Positions 1-9,905 of a stretch of 64,000 nt of DNA are shown here, in pieces. The number at the start of each line of letters is the position of its first letter. Position 1 is the stretch's first letter. The notes under the pieces are model-generated. The model was given only the letters and a program-made list of their open reading frames with translations, did no database searches and had not been told where the DNA came from. The DNA is taken from the NCBI GenBank assembly GCA_025363015.1, contig JANYEQ010000054.1, positions 1 to 64,000 on the forward strand, written 5' to 3'. The position numbers and the translations under genes were made by a program. This DNA is from Bacteroidota bacterium. Lineage in GTDB: Bacteria > Bacteroidota > Bacteroidia > B-17B0 > Aurantibacillaceae.

Positions 1-279
1 ACCATAGCAATTTTGACACTCTTTGTTTCGTGTGAGTATAAACAACCTGGCAAAGAGTTTCCTAAAATCAGCGACCAGACTATTCAAACAATCAGCAAAG
101 TCGTTATTAACAAAATTTGCGCCAACACAAATTTACATTTAAATCACCCTCTATTAATCTCAAACTCTCTTTATCGTTTTCACTTAGCAAAAAACGCCAA
201 CAATGTTAGCGAAAAAAACCTTCTAAATTACTTAATGACAGACAAAGGTTTCTCGACACAATCCCTTTTACAAAAATAA
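1..279 (+). CDS. C-terminal part of a putative lipoprotein (5'-truncated by window edge)
   Basis: The frame is open to base 1, so the listed TTG start is not real and the true start lies upstream. The first visible residues (TIAILTLFVSCEYKQ) are a hydrophobic stretch followed by Cys, like the end of a lipoprotein signal peptide with a lipobox. About 80 residues of mature protein follow, with no domain I recognise and no strong motif. If the lipobox reading is right, the mature protein is small and attached to a membrane. Function unknown. Confidence 0.5.
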   Translation, partial: TIAILTLFVSCEYKQPGKEFPKISDQTIQTISKVVINKICANTNLHLNHPLLISNSLYRFHLAKNANNVSEKNLLNYLMTDKGFSTQSLLQK

Positions 280-457
280 GACTCTGCCTTCTTAGCTGCT
301 CAATAAAAACAAATTGCAACTAAGACTTTATTCAAATACTTGCGTTCGACTCCGACCAATTAAGAACCTTGAAACGATGCAAGAAAATTATTTAAAGCAT
401 AACAAATTTTATTTTGGTGGCTTTTTTGTTTACAATTATAATTTGTGTGGTATTACA

Positions 458-1492
458 CTAAGGCTTTTTAAATTTGTTACTAAGCACTAAACAACAATAA
501 GCAAGTCCACTAGAAATTAAAACAATAGCTAAAATGTATTTTAATAAATGCATTGGTAATAAAATGGTTTTATAAATTTGAGTAGCCATATTACCTATAA
601 TAAGCCATTGTATAACATATATTAGGGTTACATTTTTACCCAGCCATTTTAAATAATTTATAATACTATTATTATTGGTAATTAAATTAATTGTAAGATT
701 TAAAAAATAAACATAAAATGCTAAAAATACAATTACCCATAAAAAAAACAATATACCATGGTGGTAATAGGCTTGTAAATTAGATGAAATAGCCACAGCA
801 TATTTACCAGTAAATAATAATAAGCAAACAAATAACCCTGCAAAAAGTAATGTAGTTTTAGTGCGCATTAATGCTGTAACAGTATATTTTTGCTGTAGTT
901 GGTAAAATGCAAAACCTACCAAAGGGTATGCCAACCAAGGCAGTAAAGGGAAGTAAGACCAACTAGTACTTCCATAAAGTAAAGCCGAACTGTATTTTAA
1001 TATACTATTGGTAGGTATAGTATTTAAAAATAAATTGCCCAAAGCTGTCAAAATAACACTACTAATTAAAGTAAGCAGTACGTTTTTTTGTAATATATGT
1101 TTAAACACCGCTATTATGATAATGGCCATGCCAGCAAATTGTAAAATATCAATACCAAAAATGTAGGGCAATAAATTAATATGAAGTAAACCTTTATAAA
1201 CTTTAACTATTAAATTAAAATTTAAGGCTATGTTTAATACCATGCCTAAACAAAAAATGCTTAGTCCTCTTTTAATTAATTCAGTCGTTGTTTTATTTGT
1301 TGCTGCTAAAAAATAACCCATTAGCATTACAAATAATGGTGCTACTGGCGGGCCACCAGCAAAAAGTAATATTTTGCCTAAATAACTATTAAAAATTGTA
1401 TCGGTAGCAAACAACTCAATAATATGCACCTGAATCATTAATAAAACAGCAATTCCTTTTAACACATCTATAAATTGAAGCCTGTTTATCAT
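458..1492 (-). CDS. DUF1624 / HGSNAT-like membrane acyltransferase
   Basis: A polytopic membrane protein of 344 aa with about nine or ten hydrophobic segments. The N-terminus (RLQFIDVLKGIAVLLMIQVH, residues 4-23) and the following APLFVMLMGYFLA segment match the start of the heparan-alpha-glucosaminide N-acetyltransferase catalytic-domain family (DUF1624), where a membrane His near the end of the first helix is associated with acetyl transfer from acetyl-CoA. The family probably moves acetyl groups to extracytoplasmic sugars; the substrate here is unknown. It is transcribed divergently from the helicase gene across about 150 bp. A more general acyltransferase-3-like assignment is the alternative. 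Confidence 0.6.
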   Translation of the reverse strand: MINRLQFIDVLKGIAVLLMIQVHIIELFATDTIFNSYLGKILLFAGGPPVAPLFVMLMGYFLAATNKTTTELIKRGLSIFCLGMVLNIALNFNLIVKVYKGLLHINLLPYIFGIDILQFAGMAIIIIAVFKHILQKNVLLTLISSVILTALGNLFLNTIPTNSILKYSSALLYGSTSWSYFPLLPWLAYPLVGFAFYQLQQKYTVTALMRTKTTLLFAGLFVCLLLFTGKYAVAISSNLQAYYHHGILFFLWVIVFLAFYVYFLNLTINLITNNNSIINYLKWLGKNVTLIYVIQWLIIGNMATQIYKTILLPMHLLKYILAIVLISSGLAYCCLVLSNKFKKP

Positions 1493-1643
1493 TTTAAAAT
1501 GTAGCCTAAAGCCTGTTTAAATTTTATCTAATTTAATACATTTATAAAATATAGGCAATGCTGCTTCAACTACTAATTTTAATTAAAAATAATAGTAAAT
1601 AAAATTATTACCTTTAAACGTATTACCTTTATAATTATTTTAT

Positions 1644-2792
1644 ATGCCTTTTTCAACCTTTGGTTTATCTCCTTATTTATTAAAAACACTTGCCGAACAA
1701 GAGTATCAACAACCTACTCCTATTCAAGCTCAGGCCATTCCTGCCATTTTAAATAATAAAGATGTATTGGGCATAGCACAAACAGGTTCGGGTAAAACGG
1801 CAAGTTTTGTATTACCCATTTTACAAAAATTACAACATACTGCCGTTTCAAAAAACCGACATGTATCTGCTTTAATACTAGTTCCCACCCGCGAATTGGC
1901 CATTCAGGTAAACGACGTTTTTAATTTATTTGCCACTGCCTTACCACAAAAAATAAAAACATTAGCCGTGTATGGCGGTGTATCTATTAATCCACAAATG
2001 ATAAAACTACAGGGGGTAGAAGTTTTAGTGGCAACCCCCGGACGTTTATTAGAATTGGTTAGCGCAAAGGCCGTTCATTTATCCGACATACAAATTTTGG
2101 TGTTAGATGAAGCCGACAAAATGTTGAATTTAGGATTTAAAGAAGAAATGAATCAGATATTTTCTTTGCTTCCAAAAAAGCGTCAAAACTTATTATTTTC
2201 GGCTACCTTAAGCAATGATGTAACAAGCATTACCGCTATACTGTTAAGCCATCCTCTCATTATAAAAATTGAAGAAGATGATGAAACAAAAAAATTAGAC
2301 CTTATTAAACAATTGGCTTATTTTGTTTCGGACGAAAGAAAAGGCCCACTATTACGTTATTTAATTAAACACCAAGGCATGCAACAAGTTTTGGTATTTA
2401 CCTCGTCAGTTTTTAAAGCCGATGTAGTGGCCGATAAATTAAGAATTAATGATATTAAAGCCTTAGCCATCCATAGTAAAAAAAGCCAAGGCGCACGCGA
2501 AGAAGCCTTAAATAAATTTAAAGCGGGTAAGTTGCGCGTTTTAGTAGCAACAGATTTAATGGCACGTGGCATTGATATTAAATTTTTACCGCATGTAATT
2601 AATTATGAATTACCACGGTCGCCAAAAGATTATATTCACCGCATTGGGCGCACAGGTAGAGCGGAAGCAAGCGGCGAAGCCATTTCGTTAATTACACCCG
2701 AAGAGCAACATCATTTTAAAATAATTCAAAAAAAAATGGGTAAGTGGGTAACCATGATTGATAGTGTGGATTTAGATTTAAAAGGATATTAG
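1644..2792 (+). CDS. DEAD-box ATP-dependent RNA helicase
   Basis: A cytoplasmic RNA helicase that uses ATP to unwind short RNA duplexes, typically in ribosome assembly, mRNA decay or cold adaptation. All core motifs are visible: Q motif (FGLSPYLL...QQPTPIQAQAIP, about residues 6-33), motif I AQTGSGKT (45-52), PTRELA, TPGR, DEAD, SAT, and the C-terminal RecA domain ending in HRIGRTGRA. At 382 aa it has the two RecA domains and almost none of the basic tail that many RhlE/CshA-type proteins carry, so RNA specificity may depend on partners. The ATG follows an AT-rich region without a Shine-Dalgarno sequence. The paralogue (RhlE, DeaD or CshA type) cannot be decided. Confidence 0.93.
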   Translation: MPFSTFGLSPYLLKTLAEQEYQQPTPIQAQAIPAILNNKDVLGIAQTGSGKTASFVLPILQKLQHTAVSKNRHVSALILVPTRELAIQVNDVFNLFATALPQKIKTLAVYGGVSINPQMIKLQGVEVLVATPGRLLELVSAKAVHLSDIQILVLDEADKMLNLGFKEEMNQIFSLLPKKRQNLLFSATLSNDVTSITAILLSHPLIIKIEEDDETKKLDLIKQLAYFVSDERKGPLLRYLIKHQGMQQVLVFTSSVFKADVVADKLRINDIKALAIHSKKSQGAREEALNKFKAGKLRVLVATDLMARGIDIKFLPHVINYELPRSPKDYIHRIGRTGRAEASGEAISLITPEEQHHFKIIQKKMGKWVTMIDSVDLDLKGY

Positions 2793-2963
2793 AGTTATTT
2801 ATAAAGCGTAATCATTTTTTTATAAAACTGAATAACCAGCATTATTATGTATAAAAGATAAGATATTAACAAAAAAAACAACAACTTAATTATTTTAAAA
2901 TCTATTTTATTAAAAAATACGTAAGTACATAGTATTACTAATATTATAAACTTAAAAAAAATT

Positions 2964-3260
2964 ATGGAAAAAAATGTTGGATTATTGGCTCGCCTTGTAG
3001 CTAAACCTGGTAAAGAAAACGCAGTGGCCGATTTATTAAAAGGTGCCATATCACTTGCTAATGCTGAACACAATACCGTAACATGGTACGCTTTTCAATT
3101 AGATAGCAACACCTTTGGTATTTTTGATACTTTTCCGAACGAAGCTGGTCGCCAAGCACATTTAAGCGGACCTATTGCTGCGGCCTTAATGGCACATGCC
3201 GATGAATTGTTATCAGAAGCACCAGACATTAAAATGACTACTGTTTTAGCTTCAAAATAA
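2964..3260 (+). CDS. ABM-domain (YgiN-like) small protein
   Basis: A 98-aa protein with the layout of the antibiotic biosynthesis monooxygenase (ABM) ferredoxin-like fold: an N-terminal strand (NVGLLARLVAKPGKENAVADLLKGAI), a central NTVTWYAFQLDSNTFGIFDTFPNEAGRQAHLSGPIAAAL and a final strand. Relatives include YgiN quinol monooxygenase and heme-degrading IsdG, which act as dimers without a dedicated cofactor. Residues that would fix the substrate cannot be read. It stands alone, about 170 bp after the helicase gene, and is followed by a strong terminator. The reverse-strand ORF that overlaps it is a shadow. Confidence 0.75.
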   Translation: MEKNVGLLARLVAKPGKENAVADLLKGAISLANAEHNTVTWYAFQLDSNTFGIFDTFPNEAGRQAHLSGPIAAALMAHADELLSEAPDIKMTTVLASK

Positions 3261-3282
3261 TACTAAATAGGTATTAAAAAAT

Positions 3283-3315
3283 AAAAAGAGGCACAAAATA
3301 CGTGCCTCTTTTTTT
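3283..3315. terminator. Bidirectional intrinsic terminator
   Basis: AAAAAGAGGCAC, a 7-nt loop and GTGCCTCTTTTTTT form a perfect 12-bp stem with an A run on one side and a T run on the other. It can stop transcription in both directions. It sits between the convergent ABM gene and the S41 protease gene. Confidence 0.9.
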
Positions 3316-3333
3316 ATAGTATTAATTATTCAA

Positions 3334-4977
3334 TTACTTTTTATTTAAAACCTCAATTGCTTTATTGATGGCATTATCGTTTTTATCTAAAATAGGATAA
3401 TACGCATCTTTATCAAATAAATTGCGCCCTATTAGCGCCCTAAGTAATTCGGCAAAACCTTTTTCGTTAGGGGATAACACAATACTTGTAACTTTTTTAG
3501 ATAGTAAATAGCTTTTAAACGCTTCCATTTCTTTGCTAGTAATTTTATAATTACTTACAAATGAAGCGGCTGTTTTATATTCGTTTAAAAACTTTATTCT
3601 ATTATTATCGGTAAACTCAAATGCAAAGGTATTTAACACCCCGCTGTAATATAATTTATTTACTATTGAACTATACTTTAAAGTATCTAAGGGTATAAAC
3701 ACGTCGGGTACAATGCCACCACCACCATACACTATTTTACCCGCTGGGGTAGTGTATTTTTTTGTTTTGTCAAACTTAATACTATCGGCATTATACAATT
3801 CGCCACTTTGATAACGTTCGTATTCTTCGTTATAATACTCTTCTAAATTTTTAGTGTAAGGCTTTTGTATGCAACGCCCTGTTGGCGTATAATACCGTGC
3901 AATGGTTAGCCTAACAGCCGAACCATCGGGCAAGTTAATTTGATCTTGTACCAAGCCTTTACCAAAACTTCTTCTACCAATAATAGTTGCTCTATCATTA
4001 TCTTGCAATGCACCAGCCACAATTTCGCTGGCACTCGCACTACCCTCATCTATTAGCACTACTAATTGGTTATTTTCAAACCCGCCTTTACTGGTTGCAT
4101 TGTATATTTTTTTGGGATGCGTTCGCCCCTGTGTATAAACAATTTGTAAGCCATTCATTAAAAATTCGTCGGCTAAATCAACTGCTATTTTTAAAAAGCC
4201 GCCGCCATTGCCTCTTAAATCTAAAATTAATTTATTCATGCCTTTTGCACTTAATTCGTTAAAAGCTTTTATATACTCGTCGTAAGTTGTTTCGGCAAAA
4301 CGGCTAATTTTTATATAACCAATGTGTGGGCTAACAATATAGGCAACATCAATACTAAATAAAGGAATTTTACCGCGTTCAATCGTAAATTCTAGAGGTT
4401 TTTTAACGCCAGTACGAATAATAGTAATATTTACACTGGTGCCACTTTTACCACGTAATTGATTAAAAATTTGTTTATTGCTAATTTTTTTTCCTACAAT
4501 TAATACATTATTTACTTTAATTACTTTATCGCCAGTTTTTATGCCTAATTTTTCAGAAGGTCCGCCAACAATAGGATTTAGTACACGCATGGTATCGTTT
4601 ATAATATTAAACTCTACTCCTATTCCATCAAAATTTCCTTCTAAAGGTTCGTTTACAACGCTAAAATCTGCAGCAGGAATAAAATCGCTATGAGGGTCTA
4701 AACTCTTCATTAACGAGGTTATGGTTTTGTTTTCTAATTGCGTGCGATTAACGGTATCTACATACTGCATTTCAATATACTCCAACAAATTATTTATTTT
4801 ACTTGTAGATGGTTGCTGACTATATTGAGGGTTTAAAAATGTATTTGAACCATTAAATGTTAAATAATACCCTACGCCCACACCAAGCGTCAATACCAAA
4901 GCAAAATATAATGGCATAAAAGGATTGTATTTTTTTTTAGGTTCGGGATTAAAATTATCGTTAGAAGAATTTATCAC
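3334..4977 (-). CDS. S41 C-terminal processing peptidase (CtpA/Prc type)
   Basis: A membrane-anchored, periplasm-facing serine protease that recognises C-terminal tails through a PDZ domain. The order is a cytoplasmic Pro/Lys stretch, one transmembrane helix (about 20-40), an S41 N-terminal helical segment, PDZ (about 110-200; FDGIGVEFNI...VGGPSEKLGIKTGDKV) and the peptidase core. The Ser/Lys dyad is visible as EGSASASE (Ser about 315) and RRSFGKG (Lys about 340), with the family spacing of 25. The 547-aa length suits Bacteroidota CtpA proteins with a C-terminal extension. The start codon is GTG. It diverges from the Rieske-like gene with only 24 bp between starts. Likely roles are envelope protein maturation or turnover. 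Confidence 0.92.
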   Translation of the reverse strand: MINSSNDNFNPEPKKKYNPFMPLYFALVLTLGVGVGYYLTFNGSNTFLNPQYSQQPSTSKINNLLEYIEMQYVDTVNRTQLENKTITSLMKSLDPHSDFIPAADFSVVNEPLEGNFDGIGVEFNIINDTMRVLNPIVGGPSEKLGIKTGDKVIKVNNVLIVGKKISNKQIFNQLRGKSGTSVNITIIRTGVKKPLEFTIERGKIPLFSIDVAYIVSPHIGYIKISRFAETTYDEYIKAFNELSAKGMNKLILDLRGNGGGFLKIAVDLADEFLMNGLQIVYTQGRTHPKKIYNATSKGGFENNQLVVLIDEGSASASEIVAGALQDNDRATIIGRRSFGKGLVQDQINLPDGSAVRLTIARYYTPTGRCIQKPYTKNLEEYYNEEYERYQSGELYNADSIKFDKTKKYTTPAGKIVYGGGGIVPDVFIPLDTLKYSSIVNKLYYSGVLNTFAFEFTDNNRIKFLNEYKTAASFVSNYKITSKEMEAFKSYLLSKKVTSIVLSPNEKGFAELLRALIGRNLFDKDAYYPILDKNDNAINKAIEVLNKK

Positions 4978-5001
4978 AGTATATTTTTGTAAATTTGAAT
5001 T

Positions 5002-5460
5002 ATGAACGGTAAAGTTAATTATTTAATAGCATTTTGTTTAGTAATTTTTTGTGCGTTAACAATTAATGTAGGCTGTAAAAAAAAGACACAAGCACAAAAT
5101 CCAGCAAATAACCCTGTACCAAATGTAGCGGTTAATATTACGCTTTATCCTAACGACCCTTCAAATTTTAAAATACAAACTATTGGTGGCTGGTTGTATT
5201 ATCCTGGTGGAATAAACGGTGTAATTATTTATCGCAAATCGCAACAAGAGTTTGTGGCACTTGAGCGCACATCCAGTCAATTACCCAATAATACTAATGC
5301 AAAAGCAATGGTACAAAACGATAATTTTACCTGTAAGGATACCATTAGCGGCAGTAAATGGCAAATAATAGATGGCACAATTACACAAGGCCCAGCCACA
5401 TGGCCATTACGCGTTTACGGCACCAGTTATGATGGTAACGTACTTAAAATTGTAAACTAA
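5002..5460 (+). CDS. Rieske-like lipoprotein with lost Fe-S ligands
   Basis: A 152-aa lipoprotein: hydrophobic signal, lipobox INVGC and a Lys-rich start (KKKTQAQ). The body (VNITLYPNDPSNF...GGINGVIIYRKSQQEFVALERT...GSKWQIIDGTITQGPATWPLRVYGTSYDGNVLKIVN) follows the plan of small Bacteroidota Rieske-domain lipoproteins. In those, the segment after 'ER' normally carries CPxH and a later CxxxxS/H pair that bind [2Fe-2S]. Here the first is ERTSSQLPN and only one Cys (FTCKD) remains, so the cluster is almost certainly absent. The TAAATTTG four bases before the ATG resembles a -7 element. Family assignment is by memory of the pattern, not by search. Confidence 0.55.
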   Translation: MNGKVNYLIAFCLVIFCALTINVGCKKKTQAQNPANNPVPNVAVNITLYPNDPSNFKIQTIGGWLYYPGGINGVIIYRKSQQEFVALERTSSQLPNNTNAKAMVQNDNFTCKDTISGSKWQIIDGTITQGPATWPLRVYGTSYDGNVLKIVN

Positions 5461-5477
5461 TTTATTTTAAACTTAAT

Positions 5478-6479
5478 TTATAATAACTCTTTTACGGTAT
5501 TAATTTTAGCAATTAAATTTTCCGATTCCATAAAATTTAAGGTTTGTTGCCCATCACTATAAGCTTCTTCAGGCTTTTCGTGTACTTCGTAAATAACGCC
5601 ATCAGCCCCTGCAAATAATGATGCTAAGGCAATTTTTGGAACATATTCTCTAATACCAATACCGTGAGACGGATCGGCAATAACAGGTAAATGCGATTTA
5701 TCTTTTAATACTTGTATTGCATTTATATCAAAGGTATTTCTATAAATTGTTTCAAAAGTTCTAATTCCACGTTCGCAAATCATGAGGCGCTCGTTACCTT
5801 TACTAAAAATATATTCGGCCGAATGTAATAATTCTTCAATAGTACCACTTACACCGCGTTTAATTAATACAGGTTTATCAATTTCGCCCAAGGCATCTAA
5901 TAAATTATAATTTTGTGAATTACGCGCACCTACCTGAAATATATCCACGTAATCAATCATTTCGTGTATTTGCGATACTTGCATGACTTCGGTTATTATT
6001 TTAATATTATTTTTTTTGCATTGCTGATGCATCATTTTTAATCCATCAATGCCTAAACCACGAAAAGCGTATGGCGAGCTACGTGGTTTAAAAACACCAC
6101 CGCGCATAATGTGAATATTATTTTTTACTAAATGCTCAACTATTTTGCTTACTTGTTCCTCACTTTCAATAGAACAAGGGCCTGCCATCATTGTTGGTGT
6201 GCCGTTACCAATAATAATATTATTACCTAAATCTATTTTTGTATAGTCGGTTTTCCATTTACGACTCACCAGTTTATAACTATCAGATACTCGATGTATA
6301 TCTTTAATACCTTTTAAATGCCCAATATTTCTTATATCAATATCGACTTTACCAATGCATATTAAATAGTTTTCAAACTGTGTATTAACTTTAGTTACCG
6401 AATATTTTTGTGCTTCAAGTGTTTGATAAATAATTTTAATATCAGCACTACTAATATTTTTTTGCAATTGAATAATCAT
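5478..6479 (-). CDS. aroF: 3-deoxy-7-phosphoheptulonate (DAHP) synthase, AroF/type I-beta
   Basis: This enzyme joins phosphoenolpyruvate and erythrose 4-phosphate, the first step of the shikimate pathway. An N-terminal ferredoxin-like regulatory domain (about 1-75) precedes the KDO8P/DAHP-type TIM barrel with MAGPCSIES (about 100), GGVFKPRSSPYAF, VGARNSQN, LIKRG and a late ADPSHGIG motif. Thermotoga-type enzymes with this extra domain are feedback inhibited by aromatic amino acids. No chorismate mutase domain is fused. The gene begins 6 bp after trpA and is the last gene of the trp operon, so entry into the pathway and the Trp branch share one promoter and one attenuator. Confidence 0.9.
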   Translation of the reverse strand: MIIQLQKNISSADIKIIYQTLEAQKYSVTKVNTQFENYLICIGKVDIDIRNIGHLKGIKDIHRVSDSYKLVSRKWKTDYTKIDLGNNIIIGNGTPTMMAGPCSIESEEQVSKIVEHLVKNNIHIMRGGVFKPRSSPYAFRGLGIDGLKMMHQQCKKNNIKIITEVMQVSQIHEMIDYVDIFQVGARNSQNYNLLDALGEIDKPVLIKRGVSGTIEELLHSAEYIFSKGNERLMICERGIRTFETIYRNTFDINAIQVLKDKSHLPVIADPSHGIGIREYVPKIALASLFAGADGVIYEVHEKPEEAYSDGQQTLNFMESENLIAKINTVKELL

Positions 6480-6485
6480 ACTTTT

Positions 6486-7262
6486 TTAGTTTTTTATGGT
6501 TGAAATAAATTGTGAAATATCTTTTTCGAAATTTGTTGAATGACCTACTAACGTTATAAACGACGAGCCTATTATGGCACCGTTTACTAATTTACACGCA
6601 GCATCAAATTCGGGTTTACCTTTAATACCAAAACCCATAAGCAATGGATTTTTTAAATGTAGATTTTTAATATCTTCTACCTTTTGTACTAAGGTTGTTG
6701 GTAACTCTTTACCAGAGCCTGTTGTAGAGTTTGATGATACTAAATAAATAAAACCTTTACTCTGTTCGTCAATTACTTTTATGCGCTGTGCCGACGTATT
6801 AGGGCTAATTAAAAACACAACATGAATATTGTATTTTTGAGCATACACTTTATGAACGCTATTGTATTCTTCTAAAGGTAAATCGGGTAATATAAGCCCA
6901 TCAATCCCCACTTCGTTACATTTTTGGTAAAAGGTTTCAATACCAAATTGTAACACCGTATTAATATATCCCATTAATAATACTGGCATTTGCGTTACAC
7001 TACGAAGGTTTTTTAGTTGTTCAAAAATATTTTTTAAGGTAACACCGTTTTCTAATGCAACTTGGCTACTTTGCTGTATAATAGGTCCATCGGCTAAAGG
7101 ATCAGAATACGGAATACCAATTTCTATTAAATCAACTTTACAAGCATCTAATTGTTTTATGATAGCCAATGTATCATCATGTTTAGGATAACCAGCTGTT
7201 AAAAAAATAGAAAGTATATTTTTGTTTTTTTGTTTAAATAAATTATCAATTCTATTTTGCAT
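6486..7262 (-). CDS. trpA: Tryptophan synthase alpha subunit
   Basis: TrpA cleaves indole-3-glycerol phosphate to indole and glyceraldehyde 3-phosphate, passing indole through a tunnel to TrpB. The 258-aa TIM barrel is of usual length. The catalytic Glu and Asp are in [19 protein letters not shown], and the phosphate-binding loops are near GFGIK and GSSF. Its start lies inside the end of trpB with an 11-bp overlap, which points to translational coupling and balanced subunit amounts. Confidence 0.96.
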   Translation of the reverse strand: MQNRIDNLFKQKNKNILSIFLTAGYPKHDDTLAIIKQLDACKVDLIEIGIPYSDPLADGPIIQQSSQVALENGVTLKNIFEQLKNLRSVTQMPVLLMGYINTVLQFGIETFYQKCNEVGIDGLILPDLPLEEYNSVHKVYAQKYNIHVVFLISPNTSAQRIKVIDEQSKGFIYLVSSNSTTGSGKELPTTLVQKVEDIKNLHLKNPLLMGFGIKGKPEFDAACKLVNGAIIGSSFITLVGHSTNFEKDISQFISTIKN

Positions 7263-8463
7263 GGGTATGTGTGTCTAAATAGTTAATGTATGTTGTTAAA
7301 TCTTTGTCGCCACGCCCCGATAGATTTAATACAACCGTATCGCTTGGCTTAAAGTTTATTTGAGATAGAGCTGCTAAGGCATGAGCACTTTCTAAGGCAG
7401 GAATAATACCTTCTTTTTGAGTAAGATTAATCACTGCATGCATGGCTTCATCATCGGTAACACTTAAATAGTTTGCACGTTTGGTTTCAAATAAATAAGC
7501 GTGTACAGGTCCTACACCGGGGTAATCTAATCCCGCCGAAATACTATATGGCTCGGTAATTTGTCCGTCATTGGTTTGCATTAAATAGGTTTTACTACCA
7601 TGTATAATGCCAGGTGTACCAACGGTTAGCGTAGCAGCCGTGTGTCCAGAATGAATACCTTTACCCGATGCCTCAACACCAATTAACTGTACCTCTAAAT
7701 CATTTAAAAAATGGTAAAATGCACCAGCAGCATTGCTCCCACCACCAACACAGGCAATTACATAATCAGGATTTTGTTTACCAACACAACTTAGTAATTG
7801 TGTTTTTATTTCGGCGCTAATAACCGATTGAAAACGTGCGACCATATCTGGGTAAGGATGTGGACCAACTACGGAGCCTATAATATAGTGTGTATCCTCT
7901 GCATGATTAATCCAATCTCTAATGGCTTCGTTGGTAGCATCTTTTAATGTTTTAGTACCCGATGTTACGGATACTACTTTTGCTCCCAACATTTTCATTC
8001 GGGCAACATTGGGTGCTTGGCGCTCAATATCGGCTTGCCCCATATATACAATACACTCTAAACCCATTAATGCGCAAACTGTTGCGGTAGCTACACCATG
8101 CTGGCCAGCACCAGTTTCGGCAATAATACGTTTTTTACCTAAACGATTGGCTAATAAAATTTGACCTATTGCATTATTAATTTTATGTGCACCTGTATGA
8201 TTTAAATCTTCGCGTTTTAAATAAATAGTAGTGTTAAATTGCTTAGATAAATTTTTTGCTAAATATAAAGGTGTTGGCCGACCTACATAATTTTTTAATA
8301 AATCATCAAACTCTGTTTTAAACGATTGACTATTCATAATCGTTAAGTAGTTATTTTTTAATTCCTCAACATTATTAAATAATATTTCGGGAATGTAAGC
8401 TCCGCCAAACTGGCCATAATAGCCAAATTCATTTACATTAAATTGATTTTTAGTTGCTGTCAT
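7252..8463 (-). CDS. trpB: Tryptophan synthase beta subunit
   Basis: TrpB condenses indole with serine using pyridoxal phosphate. The PLP lysine is in [12 protein letters not shown] (about residue 90), the substrate carboxylate loop is AETGAGQHG, and the phosphate-binding GGGSNA loop is present. At 403 aa and with the [14 protein letters not shown] segment it is a TrpB1-type subunit that partners TrpA. It overlaps trpF by 14 bp at its start and trpA by 11 bp at its end. Confidence 0.97.
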   Translation of the reverse strand: MTATKNQFNVNEFGYYGQFGGAYIPEILFNNVEELKNNYLTIMNSQSFKTEFDDLLKNYVGRPTPLYLAKNLSKQFNTTIYLKREDLNHTGAHKINNAIGQILLANRLGKKRIIAETGAGQHGVATATVCALMGLECIVYMGQADIERQAPNVARMKMLGAKVVSVTSGTKTLKDATNEAIRDWINHAEDTHYIIGSVVGPHPYPDMVARFQSVISAEIKTQLLSCVGKQNPDYVIACVGGGSNAAGAFYHFLNDLEVQLIGVEASGKGIHSGHTAATLTVGTPGIIHGSKTYLMQTNDGQITEPYSISAGLDYPGVGPVHAYLFETKRANYLSVTDDEAMHAVINLTQKEGIIPALESAHALAALSQINFKPSDTVVLNLSGRGDKDLTTYINYLDTHTHAK

Positions 8464-9082
8464 TGTTAGTTAAGGTTGATATAAATGTTTTTATTTTTTC
8501 TGAATCTTTTAATGCGGCATTAATTTCAAATTTTGAATTAATATCAATACCAAATAATTGTGGGTGATGAAACTGTTTTATTTTATCGATAGACTGTTCA
8601 TCAATACCACCACTTAAAAAAAAAGGTGTTTGTAATTGATAATGTTTTAAAATATCCCAATTAAATTGTTGTCCACTACCCCCAAATGCTTTGGTATCAT
8701 TATCAAACAAAAAATAATCAACATAAGGTATATATTTTTGTATATCCTTAAAATTAAACGTATCGTTAATTCTAAAAGCTTTAATAACTTTTGCGTAGGG
8801 TTTTAACTCTTCACACATAACTTCAGTTTCATCGCCATGAAGTTGCACAACATCTAAATTATAATTTGCTACAATATTTTGTATGGAATTGATCGGTTCG
8901 TTAACAAACACACCCACTTTTTTAATATGTTTTGGAAGAGTTTTTATAAAATCAAAATCTAAAACATCATCAACATAGCGTAGGGATTTTTTATAAAAAA
9001 TAAAACCCATATAATTAATAGGCAACAGACTAAGTTGCTTAATATTATCTTGGTATTTTAATCCGCACACTTTAATTTTCAT
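8450..9082 (-). CDS. trpF: Phosphoribosylanthranilate isomerase
   Basis: TrpF performs the Amadori rearrangement of phosphoribosylanthranilate to CdRP. The 210-aa TIM barrel starts with KIKVCGLK, which holds the catalytic Cys, and has [23 protein letters not shown] and the phosphate loop FFLSGGI. It is a separate gene, not fused to trpC. It lies 7 bp after trpC and overlaps trpB. Confidence 0.93.
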   Translation of the reverse strand: MKIKVCGLKYQDNIKQLSLLPINYMGFIFYKKSLRYVDDVLDFDFIKTLPKHIKKVGVFVNEPINSIQNIVANYNLDVVQLHGDETEVMCEELKPYAKVIKAFRINDTFNFKDIQKYIPYVDYFLFDNDTKAFGGSGQQFNWDILKHYQLQTPFFLSGGIDEQSIDKIKQFHHPQLFGIDINSKFEINAALKDSEKIKTFISTLTNNDSN

Positions 9083-9089
9083 ATTTATT

Positions 9090-9887
9090 TTAGTTTACGC
9101 TTTGTAAATTTAATTGTTTAATAAACGCTTTACAGGCCAAATCGGGCTGCGGGTGTTTCATGAAATTACTACCAATTAAAAAGCCATTGTAGCCATGTGA
9201 TTTTAGTTTAATAATTGTATCAATATCTTCAATACCACTTTCAGAAACTTTTACAATATGTTTGGGTAATAACGTACTCATGATTATTGATTGATTAATA
9301 TCAAGTTTCATCGTATTTAAATTACGATTATTAACGCCTACCACATTAACTCTATCATATACTTTATCTAGTTCCTCTGGGCCGTGCAATTCTAAAAGCA
9401 CTTCCATACCTAATGAGTGTGCCATATCTGTAAACTGCACAATTTTAGCTTGTGTTAAAATTGCAGCTATTAATAAAATAGCATCGGCACCTATTGATTT
9501 TGCTTCAGTAATTTGATATTCATCAATAATAAAATCTTTACGTAAAATGGGGCAAAAATTAAATTTACGAGCCGTTGTTAAGTCTTCGCTCGAACCACCA
9601 AAAAAAGTTTTATCGGTTAATATGGATAAAGCACTTGCACCAGCTTGCATATAACCAATAGATATTTTTTCGACATTGGCATATTTATTAATTATACCAA
9701 GCGACGGTGATTGTTTTTTTATTTCAGCAATAATACCATTTTTATCTGGGCGTAATAAATATTTAGATAATGAAACTGATTGCGCTTTAAAATAAATGCT
9801 ACGTTCTAGTAATGGCTGTGGGTATAAAGCTTTACGTTCTTTTACTTCAATAATTTTATGCTCAACGATATTAGTTAATGTTTTCAT
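9090..9887 (-). CDS. trpC: Indole-3-glycerol phosphate synthase
   Basis: TrpC closes the indole ring by decarboxylating CdRP. The 265-aa barrel carries IIAEIKKQSPS (catalytic Lys), LRKDFIIDEYQI (second catalytic Lys), GVNNRNL and VSESGI. It follows trpD after 18 bp, within the same operon. Confidence 0.96.
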   Translation of the reverse strand: MKTLTNIVEHKIIEVKERKALYPQPLLERSIYFKAQSVSLSKYLLRPDKNGIIAEIKKQSPSLGIINKYANVEKISIGYMQAGASALSILTDKTFFGGSSEDLTTARKFNFCPILRKDFIIDEYQITEAKSIGADAILLIAAILTQAKIVQFTDMAHSLGMEVLLELHGPEELDKVYDRVNVVGVNNRNLNTMKLDINQSIIMSTLLPKHIVKVSESGIEDIDTIIKLKSHGYNGFLIGSNFMKHPQPDLACKAFIKQLNLQSVN

Positions 9888-9905
9888 TTTTTAGTTTAAT
9901 TTAGT

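Noticed and set aside
13-279. TTG start at base 13 as a complete gene
   Set aside because: The frame is open to base 1 and the signal peptide would be cut off, so the start is upstream of the window.
338-360. GTTCGACTCC resembling a tRNA T arm
   Set aside because: The flanking bases cannot form the 5-bp T stem and no other tRNA arm is present.
2795-3073. 92-aa minus-strand ORF over the ABM gene
   Set aside because: It overlaps a recognisable ABM-domain gene and the rest is low-complexity AT-rich DNA.
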